A DNA stretch of 64,000 bases, from contig CM067068.1 in NCBI GenBank assembly GCA_033980235.1, positions 32,335,046 to 32,399,045 of the forward strand, given 5' to 3'. Both the position numbers and the translations under genes were made by a program. The stretch is from Diadema setosum (Eukaryota; Echinodermata; Echinoidea; Diadematoida; Diadematidae). Below, in pieces: positions 20,110 through 31,327 of this stretch; the first letter of the stretch is position 1, and each line of letters starts with the position of its first letter. The notes under the pieces were generated by a model that was not told the origin of the DNA, did not search any database, and was given only the letters and a program-made list of their open reading frames with translations.

Positions 20110-21450
20110 CAAGAATTCTATGTAAGCTGAAATACAATTTTCGGCTCGCTCGCTGCGCTCGCTCTCTAAATTTTATATAGAAGAAGAAGGTAAGAACAAA
20201 ATTTGATGATGAAGCCGATCAAAAGAAGGCGCCAACGGTTCCGAACATACGGGGGGGGGGGGGGCGCCAAAAAAAATCAAACAAGATAAGAACAAAACGT
20301 AATGATGACGTGGAAATATACAAATTTCGGCTCACTCGCTCTTACTAATTTAGAGTATTTCTTCAAGCCCTAAGTTTGTTGGTAAAAATCGTTATCTATA
20401 AGGCCGTCACTATATCTTGATTAGAATTGTAAGATTTCATAAGCAAAAAATGACAAGAGTTCCATGTTTTGTAAGCTGAAATACAAACATTTTCGGCTCG
20501 CTCGCTGCGCTCGCTCGCCAAAATTTATCAAAACAAAAAGGAGATAAGAACAAAACGTGATGATGATGCGGAAATATTCAAATTTCGCCTCACTCGCTCG
20601 TACTAATTTAGAGTATTTCTTCAATTCCTTAGTTTGTTGGTAAAAATCGTTATCTATAAGGCCGTCACTATATCTTGATTAGAATTGTAAGATTTCATAA
20701 GCAAAAAATGACAAGAGTTCCATGTTTTGTAAGCTGAAATACAAACATTTTCGGCTCGCTCGCCAAAATTTATCAAAACAAAAAGGAGATAAGAACAAAA
20801 CGTGATGATGACGCGGAAATATACAAATTTCGGCTCACTCGCTCGTACGAATTCAGAGTATTTTTTCAAGTCTTCAGTTTGTTGGTAAAAATAGTTATCT
20901 ATAAGGCCGTCACTATACATTGTATCTTGATTAGAATTGTAAGATTTGATAAGCAAAAAATGACAAGAGTTCCATGTTTTGTAAGCTGAAATACAAAAAT
21001 TTTCGGCTCGCTTGCTGCGCTCGCTCGCCAAAATTTATCAAAATTAAAAAGGAGATAAGAACAAAACGTGATGATGACGCGGAAATATACAAATTTCGGC
21101 TCACTCGCGCGTACATGGGGGGGGGGGGGGGGCATTTCATGAAGCAATTTGTCAGATATTTTGTCTGACAAACTGTTAAAAGCTACTGAAATCCTTGCTT
21201 CTGATTGGCTGAAAGCAAATTTTGCGCGACAAGTTGTCGGACAAAATGCTTCATGAAATGCCCCTCTGGTTTAGAATATTTTTTAAAGTACTCAGTTTGT
21301 TGGTATAGATAAATTGTTATCTAATAAGGCCGTCACTATCTTGATTAGAATTGTACGATTTGGTAAGCAAAAAATGACAAGAATTCCATGTTTTTTATCA
21401 GCTGAAATACACAAATTTTCGGCTCGCTCGCTGCGCTCGCTCGCCAAAAT
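20110..21450 (+). repeat. Array of about 250-bp units inside the hAT element
   Basis: Units share AAGGCCGTCACTAT, ATTAGAATTGTAAGATT, ATGACAAGAGTTCCATG, TTTCGGCTCGCTCGCTGCG and AAACGTGATGATGACGCGG. Copies start near 20380, 20640, 20880 and 21290, with a partial one near 20110. The MITE at 21117-21264 interrupts the fourth. Spacer lengths and indels differ, so they are diverged and not recently expanded. Confidence 0.88.
21117..21264. mobile_element. MITE with GGGGCATTTCATGAAGC ends (copy 2), nested
   Basis: The left end GGGGCATTTCATGAAGCA (after a long G run) and the right end TGCTTCATGAAATGCCCC are inverted repeats. The interior contains CTTGCTTCTGATTGGCTGAA. It interrupts one unit of the hAT element's array, so it arrived later. 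Confidence 0.82.
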
Positions 21451-21639
21451 TTATCAAAATTAATTACATTTAAATCACCCTCAAAAGACCCCTTTTAAGG
21501 GCTTGAAAAGCATATCATGTGGACTTTGCTTACAGTCTCTACCGGGATGGGGTTGGGGTTGACCACTAGTCTTTTTCAGAAATTAGGGGCGCAATTTTTG
21601 CGCTTGCCCCGGGCGCCGTTTTCCCTAGATACGCCACTG

Positions 21640-22600
21640 ATTGTACTATTAAAATCAGGAAGGTATCACATACTTCCTTGCATGGTACTATTTCATATAT
21701 GCGATAAATCCACGTGTTTGAGGTCGCTTTCCCCCTTTAATATAGAAAAAATACCCACACGATTTCTTTCAACCGAGAAGCCCGCGAGTTAGGTGTTAAC
21801 TACAGTATATCGACTATTAAAAGATCATGATGAGTACCATAACCCTGGCTTAGTTCCAGTTATGGCACACCGGAAGACCTGAGGACATATGCAAAATCAA
21901 CCTTGACTTTGTGATACCAACCCATATAGTATAGCTTCAAAAGTAAATGTGTGAAAAGCAGAGCTGCATAACGTATTTAAAGTCAATTTATTTACGTGTT
22001 CATAACAACACTTTTGTCAATGTATGTCAAAATATTGAAACATGGTTGAGGGTGTTTCCCTTACCACTCATTTTGTCTGATATTTTAACATGATTTTACT
22101 GATCACGTTCGAATTGGCCCCTCTTTTTGAGGTGAGTTTTAGCTCTCAGTGGATCACGTAACCATTGATTACGTAGGTTATATTTGAAGACAATTGGCTT
22201 GGGACAAGCAGCTTTTCCCCATGCAGAGAGAGGAGGAAAATATCTTTGGCTTGGGGATGGTTTCCTGAGTACATTCACAAGGACAGAGAGAAGATCACGA
22301 CCCAAGCAGTGATGTAGTCGGCGTGGGTTGCCTGTGTTTGATCCTTCAGAAGTTAATTCACTAATGAATGATGTGAATTAGGGCTCGGGATCTCAAGATG
22401 CAATAGGCCACGAATACTTTATGACATACTGATTTTAATACGATGACACACTCAATCCACATCTGTGTGGGTATCGATCATTCCTCCAATATATGAAATC
22501 ATCTGATATCCCTGGTATTAAAACGAAAGCAAAAAGAAAAAAAAAAGAAGAAAAAAGGAGGGGCTATAGAGGTGGGAAAGAGAAATATTATTGTATAGGC
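21640..22600. other. No gene; unannotated
   Basis: No domain-bearing frame, RNA gene or clear terminal repeat. Short frames only. Confidence 0.35.
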
Positions 22601-22790
<190 letters not shown>

Positions 22791-22878
22791 TTACTTTTCT
22801 CCTTCTCTTGACAAATACGTCCATCAGGCTTTCCTCTCTTGCGATATGTGCATACAAATAAAAGAATGATAGAAATTC

Positions 22879-22978
22879 ACCTCCAACTGGACCCCATGGA
22901 AGACCAGCTTAACGTAGCTGAATATGGGCTATCCAGCCATCTTCTCAGATGGAAAATGAACAAACAAACAAACAAAAC
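22879..22978 (+). mobile_element. 5'-truncated SINE copy
   Basis: About 100 bp, from CACCTCCAACTGGACCCCAT to the AACAAACAAAC tail, match the 3' end of the SINE at 3131-3490 with only a handful of differences. The tRNA head is missing. Confidence 0.85.
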
Positions 22979-23029
22979 CTATACACGTTTTCTTGTCCAA
23001 TTTGTCATGATTATTTATATGGAAAGAAC

Positions 23030-23329
23030 ACAGTGTGCCACAGTGTGTTCACAATGTGGTCACATAATAGTCGACTATGTGAAAACACTTGAATTTAACA
23101 GCGTGGAGATGATTTTAAACTTTGGTTTGGTTTTCACAGAGTGTTCACAAGGCAATGATCTGTGTTACACTGTAAATTGATTAATCGCAATGTGTTCACA
23201 CTGTTAAAACGCTCGAATTTTGATTATAGTGTGAAGAGATTTCACAATGTGTTCACAATGTGTTCACATCGTGTTTAAATTGTGTTCAAATTGTGTTCAC
23301 TTTGTATTTCTCACACTGTGGGACACTGT
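23030..23329. mobile_element. MITE with ACAGTGT ends and iterated GTGTTCACA motif
   Basis: The left end ACAGTGTGCCACAGTGTG and the right end CACACTGTGGGACACTGT are inverted repeats with one mismatch. The interior repeats variants of AATGTGTTCACA at least eight times. It is about 300 bp with no ORF. Confidence 0.75.
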
Positions 23330-24376
23330 CTTCTTTCCAGAATGGTTGCTTTCCCTATACCCCTGTGTATCATCCGATCTATCTTTTATATCTTAACGGA
23401 AATATACGTTCATATGAAATACAGAAAAACCAACAACAACCTGACGCTGCAATTTTTTTCTGAACTTAAACCAGATTGCAGGATAATCTCTGTATCAAAC
23501 TTATCAAACCTTGAATGTGAGTGCTACGGCGGCCTAATAATAATAAAAAAAAAAAAAAACCAAGGCAAATTTATTCGCGTATAAAAGCGTTGAAATTAGT
23601 CACCGCGTTTCTGTCCTTCATTTCCCTGGCATTTTCCATGGAAAATGCTGCAGCGCTGATCTTGCTTTGACAAAACTAAAGGAGATATTATATGTGTAAC
23701 ATAAGTTTTACAGCGAACCATCATGATATTGCAAACGCGGAAGGCCTCCAGTTTCATTGAATGAGATAGAAATCAGAAACTTATCGATTTTTCATATTAT
23801 GTTTTTTTTTATGAATCAGTGATATCGGTGACAGTCCAATGTGCTAATTAGATGAGGTATTGTTTTCTATGTAGGCTACCACATGTTTTATTTGCTTGTG
23901 CTCATTACAACTCTTTGATATTTTTCTTCCCTGGATTCACAAAGGGTCACGGCGACATCATCATAATAATAATAACATTATGATATCGCGCGTTGCGCCT
24001 ATGGCTAGGTTCACCACGCGCCCCTGCAGCTATACGCCCAAAGAGCCAATCCCTTCCTCTATTCAAATAGTCCCCTTCCACTTGAATGTATTTTCACTTA
24101 CATGCATGATAATTCGCTATAAAAATATTTCAATGCGTTGCCGAGCTCTGGGCTCTGTATGTTGCACAAAAAGATGTCAATATGAAGTCAATATAAGTGA
24201 GAAATAAATCACATGTACGTCAGATATCAGCCAATCGGAACTGAGTATTCATGAGAGTTATGTCTGATATTCTAACTTCATTATCTTTGATCTCATCATT
24301 TATGCAACAAGTCCCTGGTCTATTCACGATTAATACAGGCCTATCGACTGATGTGATATGTTGTAGAATAACCGCT
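23330..24376. other. No gene; unannotated
   Basis: Contains a poly-A run near 23548 and AT-rich sequence. The block AAATTTATTCGCGTATAAAAGCG (23568-23590) recurs at about 28025-28047, so part of it is a dispersed repeat. Confidence 0.4.
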
Positions 24377-25322
24377 TAGATTCAAGATTCAAGATTCAAC
24401 TTTATTTTCACTTCCATCAAATAAACAAAGAAATTATATACATTGCATTCAAGATTCAAGTTTCAACTTTATTTTCACTTCCATCAAATAAACAAAGAAA
24501 TTATAAACAAAGAAATTATATACATTGCATATGTATAGGATATTTGTAATACTTGCAGAACGTAATTTGAAAATGTACATGTGAAAATGAGAAGTAGATG
24601 CAATTACATCTTTGTTAATATAAAGCGTATAATACAAGTCAACTAAGGATGAGGATGGAAGTGGAGGGTCCCACTAAGAAGCAGAGCTTGTACGATATGG
24701 GACCCTCAGAAAATACACAAGACAGCAATATAAAACAAAATAAAACGAACCGATGTCAACTGACATCAAGACAATTGGGAACGGGAAAAGAAAGGAAAGG
24801 AAAGGGGAAAAAAGGGGGAAAAAAAAGGGGGGGGGGGACTACAGCACGTGCCATCGTGGACGCAAGCAATCTAGATTCCATAATGTCAAATAAGTAATGA
24901 AATACAAGCTGGATTGAATATAATGCAAAACATTTTTATACGTAATTATGTTGGTAAGAATGCAGGAGAAAGAGAGAATAGACACATCGTTATGTTTAGA
25001 ACACAGGCAGGAACATAATTAGAAGGAGGACTTTTATGTAAAAAAAGAGTGATGACTTGACTGAGATAATAAAGGGAAACTAACTCGGTTGGATGTTGTA
25101 AGATTTCAATAAAAATAATTTTAATTTATTCTTGAAGGAGTTCAGAGATTGAGCTGTTGTAATATTGTTGTGAAGTGAATTCCAATACTTTGGCCCGTCG
25201 TAGATGAATGTGTTTTGAGCCAACAAAGTTCTCAGAAATGGCAAACGGAAGTCATTTGATCGCTTACGCTTACACCTGATACACTGTGTAACCCTGTCTA
25301 CATGGGATATACGACTACACAT
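24377..25322 (-). mobile_element. LINE 3' fragment: RT C-terminus, 3' UTR and heptamer tail
   Basis: On the minus strand 25322-25080 encodes an 80-residue frame with FIYDGPKYWNSLHNN and SLNSFKNKLKLFLL, the usual end of L2/CR1-like reverse transcriptase ORFs, ending in a stop. The 3' UTR follows, with a CTTCTTAGTGGGACCCTCC motif (about 24660-24685). It ends in AATAAAGTTGAATC and about three GATTCAA units at 24377-24398 (+ strand). A 50-bp piece near the tail (AAATAAACAAAGAAATTATA) is duplicated. Confidence 0.75.
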
Positions 25323-25590
25323 GGGTGATGTTTGTTATTCCGAAGGTTTGTTATTTCGAAAATGAGATAAGGTTCGTTATCCCAAAGGTTTGTTATTCCG
25401 AAAAATTCCGTACACCCAGATGTTTGTTTAATCCGAAAATAAAAATTGGGTTTGTCAATCCGAGCATTTATCTTATTATATGTCACGTTTTTCCGAAGGT
25501 TGTTATTCCGAAGGTTCAGTGGTCCGAAAAAATAAGGTTCACTATTTCGATAATGAAATATGGTTCGTTATTCCGACGGTTCCTTTTATG
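25323..25590. mobile_element. TTATTCCGAAGG repeat element (copy 1)
   Basis: The motif GTTATTCCGAAGGTT, with variants, recurs about ten times, separated by AATGAAA/AATAAAA-type spacers. A second copy with clear inverted ends lies at 51840-52130. This copy shows one motif orientation only and begins immediately upstream (on the minus strand) of the LINE fragment. Confidence 0.7.
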
Positions 25591-26469
25591 TTAGGTTTTG
25601 ATGGCACATCTACCATCCTATATGTTTGTGTAATTTGACTTTATTAGTCAAAGCCAATGTGAACATGGCGTGAAATTACGCTAGAATAAACCAAAAAATG
25701 CTGACGATGGATTTAATATCGAAAGCTTACTACCGGGAAACGGGATGTAGTATTCCTACATCTAGCCACTTGCCAGCTCTTCTCATCAAGCGTACATGTT
25801 TTGTAAACTCAACTTTTGCGACGACAAAGCTATAGAATTGACCCAAACAATAATTAAAAAAAAAATAAACCCAGAAACCAACAAGTCTCTGTTTTCATTG
25901 CCGAAGTTCACGTACGATTATTTCAATGAACCCTTCAGATTATACCAATCCACACTTTAGTCGTAGACTCGTAATTCTAAAACTTCAGTTTGGATGGACT
26001 AAGAGCAAAAACTGCAAAGATCGGGTAGTCTCCATGTACATTGATGTAGCTGGCAGCGCGCACATGATGCTGTTTTTATTTTTGCTCATGCGCTGTTATA
26101 AATGAAGGCACTTGCCTGCTTAGGTATGTTATTCAATGTTCGTTCATCAAGACAAATTTAGGCTTGCTTTGCTTTGCTTTGCTTTATCACTGACAGGAAA
26201 CTCACTTTTTGAAGGCTATGTACACACTAATGGTATTGTTCCATTCAAAGCTCTGAAAGGAAGCAATCGAGGACGATTGTATGCTGCTGTTGTTGTTTTT
26301 ATTCGAGTTTTTCTTCTTTTTCCTGGCCCTGCTAAATGTCAAAAAATCTCAGCATTCTGACGTACACTACCCTCACAGGCTTGTTTCTTTTTCTTTTTCT
26401 GACCAATAATGATAACATAACAACAACCTAACGCAAAACACGGAGACACGTGTTATCATTATTATCACT
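25591..26469. other. No gene; unannotated
   Basis: A GCTTT array of four units lies at about 26164-26185. No frame has a recognisable domain. Confidence 0.35.
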
Positions 26470-27040
26470 TTAAAGGACAAGTCCAACATCATATACATAA
26501 GGATTGAGAGAATACAGCAATATTAGTGGAACACAGGAGTGAAAGTTTGAGGAAAATCAGACAATCCGTTGAAAAGTTATGAATTTTTGAAATATCTGCG
26601 CAGTCACTGCTGGATGAGAAGACTACTACAGTGTATGATGTCACATGCGTACAACGATATAAGGAAAATAAAAAGAGAAGTTCACAAAACTTTACTTTCT
26701 TTAATAAAGTGCACATTTCTTCGACTTGTTACGGACGTATATCATTAAGGGTAATATTATTCCCCCTGCCTTCTGAAAGAGAGAAGTTGAGTGTTCTTTA
26801 GTTATGCGAGAAAAATGGAAATATGTTGAATTTTCTTTATTCTTTCTTTATATCGTTGTACTCATGTGACATCGCAAGCCATAGTAGTCTTCTTATCCAG
26901 TCGTGACTGAGCAGAAACTGCAAAAATTCATAAATTTTGATCGGATTGTCCGATTTTCCTCAAACTCTCACCGATGTGTTCTACTAATATTGCTGCTTTC
27001 ACTAAACCCACATGTCTATGAAGGTGAACTTGTCCTTTAA
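26470..27040. mobile_element. TTAA-bounded foldback MITE (family 2, most complete copy)
   Basis: Runs from TTAAAGGACAAGTCCAAC to GGTGAACTTGTCCTTTAA. The arms match across TTTGAGGAAAATCAGACAAT and GTCCGATTTTCCTCAAAC and across AGAAGACTACTACAG and TAGTAGTCTTCTTATCC. It is 571 bp. Related arms lie at 2034, 4800, 14772 and 16195. Confidence 0.82.
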
Positions 27041-27299
27041 TTGTAGGACTATTTACGCTTTCCACAACATTACCGCGGTGCATGACATTCAACATTTTGC
27101 CTGGCACGCGAGATCGGTATTATTTTTATAATGTTGCATTAGACCTAATATGGCTGAGCAGTCACGCCAAGCTCCTTATTGAGGATTCTGTTCCCTGCGT
27201 GAAGCTTCTTCTCTTGCGACCGACCATCAACGGCTGTCGTGCTACATCTAGCAAATAACATTTTGTTGCCCTCTCTATCAAGCAAAAGCTGCTCGTGTC

Positions 27300-27560
27300 A
27301 TGTTGAGCTGGTCAAGAAGTCTAGTAGAAATCGAGTATTGACCGTGTAGCGATCGTGTATTGGTTGTGTGTAGATCGGGATGATCGAGTAGAGATCTATG
27401 TGGTTGTCGAAGAGAGATTCTGGAGATGTCGAGAATGGTCGGGTGTGGATCGTACAAGATCGAATAGCGGTCGGGAAGGGATCGTGTTGAAGGACGATCG
27501 AGCATTTGGTCGGGATTGCTCTGGTAGAAATAGGTGATCGGGATTGATCTCGCTTGATCG
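27300..27560. repeat. GATCG-rich quasi-repeat
   Basis: GATCG or ATCGAG-like words recur about every 10-20 bp with no fixed unit. Both strands are open for over 60 codons because of this composition; I do not take these as genes. Confidence 0.6.
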
Positions 27561-29042
27561 AGTTGATCTGATCGGCAGTGGGAACGGGGTATAATAGTTA
27601 TATGTTCTGACATCTTACTGTGATGTTCAGATTTTTACAAGCACGCCACTTGTACCTGTGCTTCTAATTATACATGCAGAACATCGTGGATCGTTTAGCC
27701 GTTATGTGTTTGTTTTCCGTTTTGGATGCAAGTGGATTAATCTGACGTTCTTTTATTGAGCATGACACGACCTAAATAACGTTTGCCTTCACCTATACAG
27801 ATAATGTCCCAAAATGGTTTTGTTTGATAGTTCGTCTAGTTTTGATTAGTCCAGGGGCAGCTGTTGAGGGTTCATGGTCGTATACGTGTAGGCCTACTTA
27901 TCTCCATGGGCAGGGCCTGTATCATATAGATGTTCTCACCTCAAATTTCTTACCTATCTTGGGGACAAGAGTGGTCCCTCGTTTATTTGTTTGTTCTTTT
28001 TTTTTGGTTTTTCTAACAACAAGACAAATTTATTCGCGTATAAAAGCGTTTGAATTGGTCACTGGGTTTCTGTGTTACCCACCCTTTATCAATCATACCG
28101 CTTTGTTTTGATTTGCTTTAGGACATCTCAGCCATTTCAAAAAAAATTTTCATCAATTCTTATCTCGCAAAAAAACTTAGAAGCCATCATTTCAATTGAT
28201 ACTATATATACCATCCCTTTAAGTCACAATCCATTTACTGAAATTATCGTATAAGTGCGCTGAGACGCGTCCTACATCAACCTACAATACCAGTCGCATC
28301 AAATATTTAGACATGAGGAAAATAAATGCAACATAAATTATTATTAGAGACATATTCGAAAGGAGGCCATGAAATTGTTTCATGTCTCACCATCGATATT
28401 CAGTATTGACTAAGTTGAGTTTTGAGCATCATAAAAGGCTTCCAGATCTCCTTTCCGCGGATAAGATTTTGTCAATAGCAAAGGGGTGTTGTAAAAAGTG
28501 TCGTAATGAATACATTAAGAAAATACTTATCGTATCACTCGATGACAACATGATAATGATGAAACATCAAAATTGATGTTGACGGGCGAACAATCTACAA
28601 TATCTGAGATTTTTAGACACGGACATTTTGAGACAGACACATTATCATTCTGCAAGTACACTAAGCCAGCAATGCATGTACAAGAGACATCGCTACTCAT
28701 GACATAGACCACCTCTTGATCAAACTTGATGTTTGCGTTTGTTGGATAAATCTCACCAGTTTCTAAGCGCCTATCGGCGCATAAGTTCTTGAAAAGCTCT
28801 GTCCTGCCATGTGTATAGATTGGTATGCTGTAACAGGAAGCTAGGGAGGTATTCATGCAAGATGTTATACTCCATGAATGAGCGGTATATTGCTGATGTG
28901 CAGAGTGTGACGAAGGTATATCGGCCAGTCAAATATTACACTATTGACAGAACACACAATAGAAGTGAAAGATATCTCTGCCTACTTCTTTTTTTTTCTG
29001 GATGAGATTTTTGCAATATTCCTCTATGCCCATTATTTTGTA
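27561..29042. other. No gene; includes a family 1 MITE half copy
   Basis: Apart from the MITE half at 28101-28222 and the shared 28025-28047 block, nothing is recognisable. Frames at 28382-28576 and 28527-28856 lack known domains. Confidence 0.4.
28101..28222 (+). mobile_element. TTAA MITE family 1, right half only
   Basis: From GGACATCTCAGCCATTTCAA to ACCATCCCTTTAA. The left arm is absent. Confidence 0.7.
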
Positions 29043-29130
29043 GTTGTGTTGTTGTTGTTGTCGTTGTCGTTGTTGTTGATGTTGTCGTCGTCGTCGTCGT
29101 TGTTGTTGTTCTTCTTCTTCTTCTTCTTCC
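29043..29130. repeat. Compound GTT/GTC/CTT triplet array
   Basis: Trinucleotide units change from GTT to GTC/GTT to CTT over about 88 bp. It abuts the left arm of the large palindrome. Confidence 0.92.
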
Positions 29131-29160
29131 CGAGAGTTATACCATAGACTCAAGCTACAA

Positions 29161-29757
29161 CCAAAGAGGTTCTATAATGTAATAGAATAATTTGATAAGC
29201 GCTCACCATTCAGTGCGTACAAAAGAAAACGGGGCCAACTGAACAGTGGTGCGCGCGCACGAAAGAGGTCGACTACCAGAAGCCCGAACCCGGAAGTGCC
29301 TATAGTAATACACGTAAAGTACAGCTTCGAAGATGGGGTTGGGTTGGAAAAATCATTCTAATTTTAAGGAAAATCAATATTTGTCCATATGCCTCCGGAT
29401 TTTATAAGTGAGATACATTCTCAACACAGTATACGTGTTTTGATGAAAAAAGGACTTGCTCTAATGTGTCAAATATGTGCCTTAACATGAAGCCAAAATT
29501 GCCAAACAGGCATTCATGCATTCATACTACATAGACTGCAGAAAGGTACAGCGTATACTCTTTGGTATGGGAGTACTGATTTCACATAATATACGTCACT
29601 TAGAAACATCAGACACACATACAACACACACTCCCACACGCATACAGCACACACTCCCCCCCCCCCCCACACACACACCCACAACAAACACACACACACA
29701 CAACACACACATACGCACACACACGTACACACCAAACCACATTTTTTTTCAAATTTC

Positions 29758-29794
<37 letters not shown>

Positions 29795-30413
29795 CACAGT
29801 GTGTTTTGTGTGTGTGTGTGTGTGTGTGTAGGAATTTGAAAAAAAAAAGTGGTTTGGTGTGTACATGTGTGTGCGTATGTGTGTGGGTGTGTGAGTGTGT
29901 GTTTGCTGTGGGTGTGTGGGTGTGTGTGTGGGAATGTGTGTTGTATGTGTGTGGGAGTGTGTGTTGTATGTGTGTCTGATGTTTCTAAGTGACATATATT
30001 ATGTGAAATCAGTACTCCCATACCAAAGAGCATACACTGTACCTTTCTGCAATCTTTATAATGTAGTATGAATGCATGAATGCCTGTTTGGCAATTTTGG
30101 CTTCATGTTTAAGGCACATATTTGACACATTAGAGCAAGTCCTTTTTTCATCAAAACACGTATACTGTGTTGAAAATATATCTCTCTTATAAAATCCGGA
30201 GGCATATGGACAAATATTGATTTTCCTTAAAATTAGAATGATTTTTCCAACCCAACCCCATCTTCGAAACTGTACTTTACGTGTATTACTATAGGCACTT
30301 CCGGGTTCAGTCTTCTGGTAGTCGACCTCTTTGAAAATGGCGGCGGGTCGTTCAATTGGCCCCGCTTCTGTATGCGAGCGCGCGCTCTATATTACATAAT
30401 AGAATCTCTTTGG
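29161..30413. repeat. Near-perfect 1.25-kb palindrome
   Basis: The left arm starts CCAAAGAGGTTCTATAATGT and the right arm ends with its near complement at 30413. Inner landmarks pair exactly: GGTCGACTACCAGAAG (29267) with CTTCTGGTAGTCGACC, CATATGCCTCCGGATTTTAT with its complement near 30195, and ACTCCCATACC near 30015. The centre falls near 29797 in a CA array facing a GT array. Arms of about 620 bp differ by scattered substitutions and CA-length changes, so it is not a trivial artefact copy. Confidence 0.88.
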
Positions 30414-31327
30414 CTACAACGCATTGTAGCTCAATGTCACCTTGATCCCCGAGAACGCATACACCTCCCCCGCTCGACAAATGGACGAAACTTGTCTGGG
30501 ACCCTGAGAAAAGACTCCCGTCCTCCCCCTCCCCTCCCCACCCCTCCCCCCTCCCCTCACCTAACCCTTGCCTCTGACCCTCTCTGTCGCCCTCTATCTG
30601 CGAATGACGATCACGAGACAAACGTTCATCGAAATAAGGTCAACTGGACGAGGGGCTTCCATTGGCTGACCCTGCCGCCAGGCAATTCCTGAACAGACTC
30701 GTCAAATGACGCACCTTTGTCGTATATAATGCGTGTCAGGGTTGGCGGATGAGACTGATTTTCACAAAAGAGGACAGTGCGCGCGCGCAGTGGACAATAC
30801 CTGCACAGAGAGTGACCTCGCGATCAAACGAAAAAATTGAAAGAAAATAAAATTGTGTTATTGCCCTCTTCATCCTCACATCAAAGGCGATTTCTGCAGG
30901 GATTATAAACAGTCCCGAGAGAATTATACGAATCTGTTGAATCACACTCTTCAAAATGCTCTCCACTTGTTTGTCAGAGTGCCATTACAGTGTACCACGA
31001 TATACACATTGAACGCTCATTACAAAATTTATTGTCCAAATTTAAGTGCAGGCACAATACAAGTAAGCTCTACGGAGCTGAAGGAGCACGAAATGTGCCT
31101 GGATATTGCAAAATATGAATCTAATATCACGATGAAAGACCTCTCATTTGGGAACTTTGATATGAAGTTGTGCGAGACTTGACCAAACAAAGTCAAGAAG
31201 CCTCGCGACAGATTTATAGCGCGAAACTTTTTTTTTTTTTTTTTTTTGGGGGGGGGGGGTGGCGGATCCCCCCCCCCGTCCTTATGTATGTATGTAAAAT
31301 GTGCTTACATGTAGGGCCTACATAGTA
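30414..31327. other. No supported gene
   Basis: Contains a CT/CCCC-rich stretch (about 30520-30560) and a T-G homopolymer junction (31228-31259). The 109-codon frame at 30853-31182 has no domain I recognise. Confidence 0.35.

Larger units (their letters stand above)
19849..21639. mobile_element. Non-autonomous hAT-like transposon, 8-bp target duplication
   Basis: Terminal inverted repeats CAGTGGCGTATCTAGGG (19849-19865) and its exact complement (21623-21639) are flanked by the direct repeat ATTGTACT (19841-19848 and 21640-21647). A perfect 8-bp duplication and CAGNGGCG ends are hallmarks of the hAT superfamily. Both ends continue into CCCCGGGCGCC subterminal blocks. The interior has no transposase. 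It is made of about five copies of a 250-bp unit and holds a second MITE. Confidence 0.9.

Noticed and set aside
20110..21450. CRISPR-like or satellite array
   Set aside because: The units are about 250 bp, diverged, without spacers of equal size, and enclosed by hAT ends; a CRISPR array also does not fit a eukaryotic context.
24649..24897. 82-codon Lys/Gly-rich frame
   Set aside because: Lies antisense in a LINE 3' UTR and over an A/G homopolymer region.
29514..30033. Cys-Val and Thr-His repeat frames
   Set aside because: Translations of CA/GT arrays in the palindrome centre, and likewise at 15823-16167, 17674-18104 and 59881-60177.
30853..31182. 109-codon frame
   Set aside because: No domain recognised and stop-free length not exceptional; kept only as a note.
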